Shown here piece by piece: positions 1 to 5,646 of a DNA stretch of 5,646 nt; the first letter of the stretch is position 1; every line of letters begins with the position of its first letter. The notes under the pieces are model-generated. The model did not search any database and was not told the DNA's origin. It saw only the letters and a list, made by a program, of their open reading frames with translations. A program made the position numbers and the translations under genes. The DNA comes from Sulfuricurvum sp. (GTDB taxonomy: Bacteria > Campylobacterota > Campylobacteria > Campylobacterales > Sulfurimonadaceae): assembly GCA_022729835.1 (NCBI GenBank), contig DZBC01000143.1, positions 1-5,646 of the forward strand, written 5' to 3'.

Positions 1-1
1 A

Positions 2-273
2 ATCCAAACACAGAAAATATCTCTCTCCAAGTGGCCGGATGCGCCGTTATATGCACATGTCTTCACACTTGCCGGCATAACAGAGCAGACTTCAGGGCTG
101 AAACCGTTTCAAAACAGGCTACTGGAGCTACTGGGCAGCAAGTTTGTCGGGTATTATCGCAGGGGAAAGTTAAAATGTTGAAATGGTGTGCTGAAAGTGG
201 GATAGATGTTGCCGTACTTGAGGGTTCTGCGCCAGAAATTCCCGTAGCTCAATATCTACACAAACTTCGGTGA
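2..273 (+). pseudogene. 3' end of an unrecognised gene, apparently frameshifted near position 175
   Basis: I do not recognise this gene. It enters from the left edge. From base 2 the reading frame gives a protein-like sequence (for example KWPDAPLYAHVFTLAGITEQ, then a stretch rich in Leu, Arg and Lys ending RRGKLKC) that stops at TGA 179-181. From about 172 the neighbouring frame takes over with an equally protein-like tail (MLKWCAESGIDVAVLEGS, ending in AQYLHKLR) and stops at TGA 271-273. Upstream of 172 that second frame is open but Cys-rich and unconvincing. Joining the two at the AAAA run (172-175) gives one continuous C-terminal region of about 90 residues, so a one-base indel is the simplest reading. 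Alternatively, ATG 175-177, preceded by AGGGGA at 161-166, begins a separate 32-residue ORF overlapping the first stop. The gene converges on the cytochrome gene. The real-gene call is tentative and the function is unknown. Confidence 0.35.
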
Positions 274-333
274 AGGCTACCGGCTGATTCTGGCACAGTA
301 GACCTATAGGCACTTTGATTGCGGATTGATCGC

Positions 334-765
334 CTAAAGCGCGGCGATATAGCGGGCGAGGGCTTGGATCTCCTCTTGAGTCAGTGTTTTGACCTGAGCG
401 CTCATGAGGGCCTTCATAGCTCCGCCATAAGTGCCGTTTTGATAGCCTATGATTGCATCAACGGTTTTTTGTGCTTCCCATCCTGCGATAACTTGGGATT
501 TGCCCAGAGCGCTTTTTTCTGCGTTGAGTCCATGACAGGTGGCACACTTTTGGTAAAGTTCACTGGCGCTAAGCACCTTGGGTTCGCTTTCGCTAACTGG
601 AATGATCTCTACGGTGGCGGAGGAGATCATCTGTGGCTCCAAGGGAGCAACACTAGCGGCTGAAGCGGGAGCGGCAGAGTGGGTTTGTGTGCTTTGTTCC
701 ACGCTTTTTTCGCCGCATCCCGAAAGTACAAGCAGTAGGGTGCAGGAGAGTATCAATGGTCTCAT
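334..765 (-). CDS. Lipoprotein monohaem c-type cytochrome (c553-like)
   Basis: This is a 143-residue electron carrier predicted to be exported and tethered to a membrane facing the periplasm. Residues 1-17 form a lipoprotein signal: Arg at position 3, a Leu-rich core, and a lipobox LSGC with Cys17 as the lipidated residue. A low-complexity Ala/Ser/Pro/Glu linker of about 45 residues (20-65) follows. The globular domain (about 66-143) carries one CXXCH haem motif, CATCH at 74-78. Near the C-terminus is GGAMKALM, where Met121 (or Met117) is the likely distal ligand, followed by the final helix TLTQEEIQALARYIAAL. This layout fits small class I cytochromes of the c553 kind. The ATG at 765 is preceded by AAGGAG at 5-nt spacing, a good ribosome site. 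The gene follows the antiporter by 45 bp on the same strand. The electron donor and acceptor are not shown by the sequence; the nearby hydrogenase is only a candidate. Confidence 0.9.
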   Translation of the reverse strand: MRPLILSCTLLLVLSGCGEKSVEQSTQTHSAAPASAASVAPLEPQMISSATVEIIPVSESEPKVLSASELYQKCATCHGLNAEKSALGKSQVIAGWEAQKTVDAIIGYQNGTYGGAMKALMSAQVKTLTQEEIQALARYIAAL

Positions 766-810
766 CGAGACTCCTTTTTTAAAAATGTCTGTGATTGTAA
801 CACAGTGAGC
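766..810 (-). other. Short intergenic dyad before the cytochrome gene
   Basis: The 45-bp gap between antiporter and cytochrome holds the inverted repeat CTGTG-N7-CACAG (789-793 and 801-805), then an A/T run and the cytochrome ribosome site (AAGGAG, 771-776). The centre, TGTGT-N5-TCACA, resembles a shortened CRP/FNR-family operator, but the spacing is one base less than the CRP consensus. As RNA it could be a weak 5-bp hairpin followed by UUUUU. It may be an operator, a weak terminator or chance. No convincing -35/-10 pair was seen. Confidence 0.2.
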
Positions 811-1995
811 TTAGTGTGGGGTTGGGAGTTGCGATTGGCGCATCAGGCCAAACCAACCGTAAAGTTTACGGATCAGTACCATCAGCAATAATCCATCAAG
901 CATGCTGGCGATAATGAAGGAGACATACTCCTCTTGAGAGATCATTTGATGTTCAAAAGCCAAAATAGCGATGACGACCATAAAAGTCAGTGGCATTGAA
1001 TCGCTAAGCGCGAAGAGGATGGTTTGTTTGGTTTTGAGATAGCGTGTAAAGGTAAAAAAAGCCGCAATCAGACGGATAGAGATCATCACGGCAATAATAA
1101 AAAAGGCGTCGGAGAGGATGTCAAGACTCAGCATCTCCAGTTTAATCGTGGTGCCGATGTAGATAAAGAAAATAGGCACAAAAAAACCGAATCCAAATGA
1201 GGAGAGTTTTTCAATCAGCTCCTCTTTGTGGTGGAAATAGAGCTTGAGAAAGAGCCCGGCGGTGAAAGCGCCCAGCACCACATCGATTTTGAAATAGAGC
1301 ATGACGGCCACCATGATAAAAAAGAGCGAGAGCGAAAAGCGGATATCTTGATCGAGGCGGTCATGGTCGGGAATGATGTACTTTTTGAATTCGGGAAACC
1401 ACCAAAAAAAGATCGTAAAGAGCTTGAGCAGCACCAAGATGGTTCCTGAAACGGCTAAGATTGTCACAATAGAGAGAAAAAACTCTACGGTAAAGCCAAA
1501 TGCCAGCCAGCCGCTAAAGACGGTGAGAATCATGATACTGACGATTTCGCCCAAGATGCCTACCGCGAGCGCAAGGTTGAGCCACGGCTCCTCTTTGCCA
1601 AACTCTTTGATCAGCATCATCACCATTCCCAGCGAGAAGATCGGCAAAGCGATGAAGTAAGCGATGTTGAGCTCAAAAAAGAGACACACTATACCGGCTA
1701 TGACATAGCGTATGAGCAGATAGGCGACGACGTTGAGCGCGAGTTTTTGGCGGATCGCCTTGACCTGTTGAAAATTGATCTCAAGACCTGCTAAAAACAT
1801 CAAGTATAAAAAGCCGAATTTGGAGACCAGCGCGAAGTTGGGATCGCTGTAGAGTAGCCCGAAAAAGCCCGCCAGCATCCCTAAGAAAATCTCGATGACG
1901 ACGACCGAGATATGGGTCATTTTGGAGATCAGCGGCGAAAAGATAATAATCACACTGACGGTAAAAATAATAAGAAACTGCTCCAAAGGACTCAC
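811..1995 (-). CDS. CPA2-family cation/proton antiporter, membrane domain only
   Basis: This is a 394-residue integral membrane protein predicted to exchange Na+ or K+ for protons across the inner membrane. It is hydrophobic almost throughout, with about 11-12 membrane segments. Family signatures are FLAGLEIN (67-74), GAFTAGLFLK (242-251) and FFVPIFFIYIGTTI (261-274), as in the Na+/H+ exchanger domain of KefB/KefC-type and related transporters. In the segment matching the ion-binding helix, the usual DD/ND/QD pair appears as Gly149-Glu150. The protein ends about 15 residues after the last hydrophobic stretch, so the RCK/TrkA-N regulatory domain of KefB/C is absent. The start is uncertain: GTG 1995 has no good ribosome site, an in-frame TAG lies two codons upstream, and TTG at codon 4 is the nearest alternative. 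A start at Met26 would remove the first helix. The gene lies 58 bp after the GGDEF gene. The transported ion cannot be read from sequence. Confidence 0.88.
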   Translation of the reverse strand: MSPLEQFLIIFTVSVIIIFSPLISKMTHISVVVIEIFLGMLAGFFGLLYSDPNFALVSKFGFLYLMFLAGLEINFQQVKAIRQKLALNVVAYLLIRYVIAGIVCLFFELNIAYFIALPIFSLGMVMMLIKEFGKEEPWLNLALAVGILGEIVSIMILTVFSGWLAFGFTVEFFLSIVTILAVSGTILVLLKLFTIFFWWFPEFKKYIIPDHDRLDQDIRFSLSLFFIMVAVMLYFKIDVVLGAFTAGLFLKLYFHHKEELIEKLSSFGFGFFVPIFFIYIGTTIKLEMLSLDILSDAFFIIAVMISIRLIAAFFTFTRYLKTKQTILFALSDSMPLTFMVVIAILAFEHQMISQEEYVSFIIASMLDGLLLMVLIRKLYGWFGLMRQSQLPTPH

Positions 1996-2053
1996 TTTCT
2001 AGTGAAATAGGCTCGTAGGGTAGCGCATCGTCTCTTAATTACATGTAAGGTTG
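1996..2053 (-). other. Intergenic gap with a perfect TTACATGTAA palindrome
   Basis: This 58-bp gap separates the diguanylate cyclase stop from the antiporter start. It contains a perfect 10-bp palindrome, TTACATGTAA, at 2039-2048, a few bases after the upstream stop codon. The core TACATGTA also occurs in the hydB/regulator gap and inside hydB. It may be a regulator half-site pair or a strain-specific overrepresented word. No intrinsic terminator and no convincing ribosome site for the antiporter were found here. Confidence 0.3.
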
Positions 2054-3322
2054 TCAGCAGTGAAAGGTACTTCGGTTGCGTCCGCTCGCTTTGGCTTTGT
2101 AGAGGCAGCGGTCGGCTTGCAGCAAGAGCGCATCGAGCCCGCAATGGCGCGTATCGTCATAACGGGCGATGCCGGCGCTAACGTTTAGGCGTATCGTTTC
2201 GCCTTTGGAGGTGAGAAGTTTGATGGCAGAGGTCGCTTTGCGCACGGCTTCGACCGCCCGTATCGCCTCTTCATCGTTCGCAAAGGTATCGATCCAGACG
2301 AACTCTTCGCCGCCCAGCCGTGCGATCAGCGCACTTTGCGGGCTTTCTTGGCGCAACACATGTGCGAAGGCTTTGAGCGCTTCGTCTCCTGCGGCGTGAC
2401 CGAAGGTGTCGTTGATGCGTTTGAAAAAATCGATATCGAGCATCACGGCATAGAGCGGATGCTCGTGCTGCTCTATGCGTGCAAGGGCGAGTTCGAAAAA
2501 TTTGTGGCGGTTGTAGAGTCCGGTCATGGAGTCGTGCGAGGCGATGTATTCGAGATGCTCGATCGTCTTTTTGAGTCGCATGTGGGTGCGCACGCGCGCG
2601 AGCAGCTCTTTGGGGCGAAAGGGCTTGGTGACGTAATCGACTCCGCCCATGTCATAGGCATGTTCCAGCGAAGCTTCGTCGGTTTTTGCGGTGAGAAAGA
2701 TGACCGGCAGATCGCTGTTTTGAGGATCGGCTTTGATCTGCGCGCAGACGTCATAGCCGTCGATGTCGGGGAGCATGATATCCAGTAAGATCAGATCGAC
2801 TTTGTATCTGCCGACGTACTCCAGCGCTTCGGTGCCGCGCATCGCTACAAGCAGCGTATAGGGGCTTAGCAGCTCTAGCAAGATATCGACGTTGCTTTGG
2901 GTGTCCTCTACGATTAGGATCGTGGGCAGGTCGCACAGCGGCTCGGCGGCTTTGGATACGCTCTTTGGCGTGCTTGGTGCATCGGCATTTGGAGGGAGCA
3001 GTAGATCGATCTCGCTACAGACGCGTTCAAGTGCACGATACAGACGCGGTAAAAGGGTGTCGTCTGCGGTGGCGTCGATTTGAGAAGTGATGGCGTAGAG
3101 TTCGTGCGCCCCTATGTTGCCGCTTAGCCCTTTGAGGGTGTGGATGGTGTAGCGACGTTCGCGCTCATTGGCACCGTCAAGATTGAAACCGCGGTAATCG
3201 TCGTAAAACTGACGCAAAACGTTACGGTACACCTCTATGCTTCCGCCTAGATGCGATAATGCGGCATCGCAATCGAGTGTGGCAAAAGGGGGCAGACCGA
3301 TTGGGTCTTTGGGGTGTGGCAT
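2054..3322 (-). CDS. HPT-REC-GGDEF response regulator, predicted diguanylate cyclase
   Basis: This 422-residue cytoplasmic protein is predicted to make cyclic di-GMP from two GTP under phosphorelay control. The domain order is an N-terminal histidine phosphotransfer domain (about 15-110) with His61 in HTLKG; a Pro/Ser/Ala linker (111-132); a receiver (about 133-250) with acidic pair Glu139-Asp140, phosphoacceptor Asp181, Thr211 and Lys233; then a GGDEF domain (about 255-422). The GGDEF domain has Asp296, Asn304 and Asp313 at the expected metal- and GTP-binding places and an intact GGEEF signature (337-341), so it should be active. The inhibitory RXXD I-site position reads PQSA (328-331), so product inhibition through this site is probably lost. 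No kinase domain or membrane segment is present, so a separate histidine kinase must supply phosphate. The start is ATG 3322, with TTG 3325 just before it; an in-frame TAA two codons further up bounds it, and no clear ribosome site is visible. It follows hydB by about 80 bp on the same strand. Confidence 0.92.
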   Translation of the reverse strand: MPHPKDPIGLPPFATLDCDAALSHLGGSIEVYRNVLRQFYDDYRGFNLDGANERERRYTIHTLKGLSGNIGAHELYAITSQIDATADDTLLPRLYRALERVCSEIDLLLPPNADAPSTPKSVSKAAEPLCDLPTILIVEDTQSNVDILLELLSPYTLLVAMRGTEALEYVGRYKVDLILLDIMLPDIDGYDVCAQIKADPQNSDLPVIFLTAKTDEASLEHAYDMGGVDYVTKPFRPKELLARVRTHMRLKKTIEHLEYIASHDSMTGLYNRHKFFELALARIEQHEHPLYAVMLDIDFFKRINDTFGHAAGDEALKAFAHVLRQESPQSALIARLGGEEFVWIDTFANDEEAIRAVEAVRKATSAIKLLTSKGETIRLNVSAGIARYDDTRHCGLDALLLQADRCLYKAKASGRNRSTFHC

Positions 3323-3384
3323 CAATACGCTTTAGCTAAAAAGAGTTCCCAATAGTAATAAAGAGGCGTTGAGATTCGACTGAA

Positions 3385-3414
3385 AGGGCTTACATGTACG
3401 CCCTAAAGCGTACA
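3385..3414 (-). terminator. Overlapping inverted repeats at the hydB stop: weak terminator or attenuator-like element
   Basis: Two inverted repeats share bases. The first met in the transcript is a perfect 7-bp stem, TGTACGC-N6-GCGTACA (3395-3401 with 3408-3414), with the hydB TAG in its loop. The second is the 20-bp near-palindrome 3385-3404 (AGGGC/GCCCT arms around TACATGTA, one mismatched pair), followed on the transcript by UUUCAG. The stems cannot both form. The short U run makes it a poor intrinsic terminator, so the second stem may only reduce read-through into the regulator gene or stabilise the hydrogenase mRNA 3' end. Function is inferred from position alone. Confidence 0.3.
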
Positions 3415-5094
3415 GACGGGGTCGCTTTTGTAGCGGGAGAGTTCACGGCCTTTGGTATCGACGATATGTACCGCGCAGGCCAAACAAGGATCAAAGCTGT
3501 GTACTACGCGCAGTACCTCAAGGGGCATTTTGGGATCAGCCAAGCGAATGCCGATGAGCGCCTCTTCGTATGCGCCGCGCTGGTTGGCGGCATCTTTGGG
3601 AGAGGCGTTCCAAGTGGTAGGTACGACGGCTTGGTAGTTTTCGATTTTGGCATCTTTGATCTTCACAAAGTGCCCCAGTACACCACGTGGCACCTCATAA
3701 AGCCCACGCCCTTTGGCCTCTAGCGGCAAGCTTGCGAAGTCGTATTTGGTCCAGGTCTGCTCATCGTAGTATTTGATATTTTCGATCATGTCGCTGATGA
3801 AGCTAAAGATATGATCGCAGCAGATTTGTGCTTCAATGGCGCGCGCGGCGTTGCGGCCTATGGTGGTGGAGAAGTCGAGTAGTTCCATGCCTGTCGCGTC
3901 CATAAAGCGTTGCATGTAAGGCTTGATGATACGAGACTCCTTCAGATAGCCGATCAACATCCGTGAAAGTGGTCCTACCTCCATACTCACTCCGCCGTAG
4001 CGGGGTGCTTTTACCCAAGTGTACTTACCCTCAGTTTTGAGACTACCGTCTGCGTTGAGGTCGGTATAAAAAGGCTCTGTGAGCCCTTCGTATGGGCCTT
4101 TGGGCGCATCGTCTTTATACCACGATCGGCCTACCTCTTCGGTGATGTTGCGCTCATCAAATGGGAGTACATGTAAGAAGTCGTGGGCGTAGATGACGCC
4201 GCCTTCGAAGAGTTTCTCGCCATTGCCTAGACGATAGCCGCCGCAGGCCATGAAGTTGCCCATGGCACGTCCGTCGCCGCGTTTGATCTCGTCGCGGTAG
4301 GCGTCTGTGACCATTTTCATATCGGGGATGTAGGCGCGCTCGATAAAGTCGCGCGTCTCTTTGATAATAAACATAAAGTCATTGAGCCGCTGCGGGTTGA
4401 GCATGTCGGCCACGCTGGTCACCCCGCCGACGACCAGATTTTGCGGATGGGGGGTTTTGCCTGCAAAGATGGCGACAGCCTGTGAGAGTTCGCGTTGGAT
4501 GCGCAGCGCTGTGAGGTAGTTTTTCATATGGAGTAGGTTTTGTTCCGGACTTAGCTTGTAGGCGCTGTGCCCCCAGTAGCCGTTGGCAAAAAGCCCCAAA
4601 CGCCCGGCATTGACAAAGTTGGTGAGTTTGTCTTTGACCGCTTCGAGGTGTCCGCGTGAGCAGTGGTAGGGGTTGGGGTGGTATTTTTTGGCGACTTCTG
4701 CGGCCGCATGCGGATCGGCTGAGAGGGCAGAGACAACATCCACATAATCGAGCGAATGTAGATGGTAGTAATGCACGATATGGTCTTGCACAAAGAGCGA
4801 AAGGGTGACGAGGTTACGGATGATTTGGGCATTGTGCGGTGGGATGATCTTGTAGGCATCTTCGACGGCGCTGATGGAGGCGCGGTAGTGGACATTGGTG
4901 CAAACACCGCAGATGCGCTGTGCAATCAGCGCCGCATCACGCGGGTCTCGGCCTTTGAGGATGGTCTCGATACCGCGAAAGAGCTGTCCGCTGGCCCACG
5001 CCTCTTGCACGATTCCATCGTCGTCGATTTCGACTTCGATTCTTAGGTGTCCCTCAATACGGGTGATGGGGTCGATGACGATTTTCTGGCTCAT
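3403..5094 (-). CDS. hydB: [NiFe]-hydrogenase large (catalytic) subunit, group 1b-like
   Basis: This is the 563-residue catalytic subunit that holds the Ni-Fe(CN)2CO site and splits H2 into protons and electrons, passing electrons to the small subunit's Fe-S clusters. The N-terminal motif contains DPITRIEGHLRIE (8-20). The first metal-binding motif is RICGVCTNVH (60-69), with Cys62 and Cys65. GKTPHPQNLVVGG (212-224) and VPRG with Arg470 are typical active-site surroundings. The second metal-binding motif is DPCLACAVH (535-543), with Cys537 and Cys540. A maturation endopeptidase should cut after His543 and remove a 20-residue tail that itself contains a Cys. Length and the TWNASPKDA segment match Campylobacterota HydB as I remember it. 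Its ATG overlaps the hydA stop (ATGA), with GGAGGA six bases upstream, so the two are translationally coupled. No hydC (cytochrome b), protease or hyp gene follows; the next gene is a signalling protein. Confidence 0.97.
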   Translation of the reverse strand: MSQKIVIDPITRIEGHLRIEVEIDDDGIVQEAWASGQLFRGIETILKGRDPRDAALIAQRICGVCTNVHYRASISAVEDAYKIIPPHNAQIIRNLVTLSLFVQDHIVHYYHLHSLDYVDVVSALSADPHAAAEVAKKYHPNPYHCSRGHLEAVKDKLTNFVNAGRLGLFANGYWGHSAYKLSPEQNLLHMKNYLTALRIQRELSQAVAIFAGKTPHPQNLVVGGVTSVADMLNPQRLNDFMFIIKETRDFIERAYIPDMKMVTDAYRDEIKRGDGRAMGNFMACGGYRLGNGEKLFEGGVIYAHDFLHVLPFDERNITEEVGRSWYKDDAPKGPYEGLTEPFYTDLNADGSLKTEGKYTWVKAPRYGGVSMEVGPLSRMLIGYLKESRIIKPYMQRFMDATGMELLDFSTTIGRNAARAIEAQICCDHIFSFISDMIENIKYYDEQTWTKYDFASLPLEAKGRGLYEVPRGVLGHFVKIKDAKIENYQAVVPTTWNASPKDAANQRGAYEEALIGIRLADPKMPLEVLRVVHSFDPCLACAVHIVDTKGRELSRYKSDPVCTL

Positions 5095-5646
5095 TGGTGT
5101 TCCTCCGTTTCTACCATTCTATGATTGGCGAATTTATCAAAAGCGATTTTACCTGCGCCGCAAGCGAAGCAGCCATGACCTGCTTGTACAGGCCAACTGG
5201 TACCTTCATTGAATTTGACGAGTGAGCAGTTGAGGTCGGCGTAGGGGCCTTTGCAGCCCATCTTAAAGAGGCACCAACCTTGCTTGGCCCCCTCATCACC
5301 CCATTCGCGCACAAACTCTTCGAGTTCGTAGTGTCCGCGTCGTTCGCAGTTGTCGTGGATGCGGTAGCCATAGGCCCATTTGGGGCGGTTTTTTTCATCT
5401 AGTTCGGGCAGTTCGGCAAACATAATGTAGTGCAACAGGGTGCCGACGATGTTGATGGGGTTGACGGGACAGCCAGGGAGGTTGATGATGTCACTGCGGC
5501 CCAACGCTTCGGCGACGCCTACGGCCTGAGTGGGATTGGGCGCGGCAGCCACCACGCCGCCATCAAGTGCGCAGCTTCCGATAGAGAAGACGGCCGCCGC
5601 ATCTTTGGCGCAGCGGGGTAGCAGCTCAAGGCCTGTTTCGCCTTTT
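5091..5646 (-). CDS. hydA: [NiFe]-hydrogenase small (Fe-S) subunit, 3' part
   Basis: This is the electron-transferring partner of the large subunit, open to the window edge; the last 184 residues are visible. The missing N-terminus would hold the first proximal-cluster cysteines and any Tat signal, so export cannot be judged. Counted from the first whole codon: GSCALDGG (Cys25) and PGCP (Cys59) belong to the proximal cluster. His97, Cys100, Cys125 and Cys131 fit the distal [4Fe-4S] cluster. Cys140, Cys159 and Cys162 (GHGCFAC) fit the medial cluster, with a WP in place of a fourth Cys. The residue after GSCALDG is Gly, not the extra Cys of oxygen-tolerant group 1d enzymes. After Cys162 only 22 mostly polar residues remain, so the C-terminal membrane helix of classical HydA/HyaA is absent. 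The ATGA overlap with hydB argues that this is the true end. Assignment to the family is firm; the symbol follows Campylobacterota usage. Confidence 0.95.
   Translation of the reverse strand, partial: KGETGLELLPRCAKDAAAVFSIGSCALDGGVVAAAPNPTQAVGVAEALGRSDIINLPGCPVNPINIVGTLLHYIMFAELPELDEKNRPKWAYGYRIHDNCERRGHYELEEFVREWGDEGAKQGWCLFKMGCKGPYADLNCSLVKFNEGTSWPVQAGHGCFACGAGKIAFDKFANHRMVETEEHQ
5101..5106 (-). promoter_or_regulatory. Strong ribosome binding site of hydB
   Basis: The minus strand reads GGAGGA six bases before the hydB ATG, inside the last codons of hydA. Together with the ATGA stop/start overlap, this fixes the large subunit start and implies coupled translation, giving near-equal amounts of the two subunits. 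Confidence 0.85.

Noticed and set aside
274..333. Gap between the convergent left-edge gene and the cytochrome gene
   Set aside because: Checked for a bidirectional terminator, tRNA or repeat; nothing convincing is present.
329..348. Inverted repeat ATCGCC-N8-GGCGAT over the cytochrome stop, considered as a terminator
   Set aside because: Most of it is coding sequence and no T run follows on either strand, so an intrinsic terminator is not supported.
319..663. Plus-strand open frame of 114 codons opposite the cytochrome gene
   Set aside because: The minus strand has a lipobox, CATCH motif and a good ribosome site; the plus-strand frame is its shadow.
2336..2788. Plus-strand open frame of 150 codons opposite the GGDEF gene
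   Set aside because: It is antisense to an HPT-REC-GGDEF protein with all key motifs intact. The translation shows no recognisable domain and no good ribosome site.
3326..3384. Possible promoter before the GGDEF gene (TATTAC/TACTAT-like AT-rich stretch)
   Set aside because: An AT-rich segment is present but no -35 element at proper spacing could be matched, so no promoter is called.
3394..3723. Plus-strand open frame of 109 codons over the 3' end of hydB
   Set aside because: It is antisense to the conserved DPCLACAVH region of the hydrogenase large subunit and has no recognisable features.
4551..4925. Minus-strand alternative frame of 124 codons within hydB
   Set aside because: Same strand but a different frame from the hydrogenase; the composition is Ser/Thr/Pro-rich and typical of out-of-frame translation.

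Overview
The window looks like a piece of a Campylobacterota (epsilonproteobacterial) chromosome, probably a hydrogen- or sulfur-oxidising chemolithotroph of the Sulfurimonas/Sulfurovum type. This is inferred from the group 1b-like [NiFe] hydrogenase large subunit, which resembles the HydB of Helicobacter and its relatives as I remember it. It is also inferred from a small cytochrome c of the c553 kind and a single-domain CPA2 antiporter. No marker gene fixes the genus.

Layout. All five confident genes lie on the minus strand, so transcription runs right to left. At the right edge is the 3' part of a [NiFe]-hydrogenase small subunit (hydA, 5091-5646, N-terminus outside the window). Its stop overlaps the start of the large subunit hydB (3403-5094) in an ATGA junction. 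A 77-bp gap follows, with overlapping inverted repeats at the hydB stop. Next come a one-piece HPT-REC-GGDEF response regulator/diguanylate cyclase (2054-3322), a 58-bp gap with a TTACATGTAA palindrome, a CPA2 cation/proton antiporter without an RCK domain (811-1995), a 45-bp gap, and a lipoprotein monohaem cytochrome c (334-765). The left end (1-273) carries on the plus strand the 3' end of an unrecognised gene. Its protein-like reading switches frame near position 175, so it is either frameshifted or two overlapping ORFs; it converges on the cytochrome gene.

How the parts may work together. HydAB oxidises H2 (or, less likely, evolves it). The usual next gene, the cytochrome b subunit hydC, is not downstream, and the small subunit lacks the hydrophobic C-terminal tail that normally docks on it. 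The hydrogenase is therefore either soluble or uses another electron partner. The co-directional signalling gene, antiporter and membrane-tethered cytochrome c could form a loose cluster linking redox/H2 state, c-di-GMP and ion balance. The sequence shows only shared orientation and short gaps, so the link is inference.

The best leads are the tail-less hydrogenase next to a diguanylate cyclase that has lost its inhibitory I-site, the overlapping hairpins at the hydB stop, and three copies of the palindrome TACATGTA. No RNA genes, CRISPR arrays or insertion sequences were seen.
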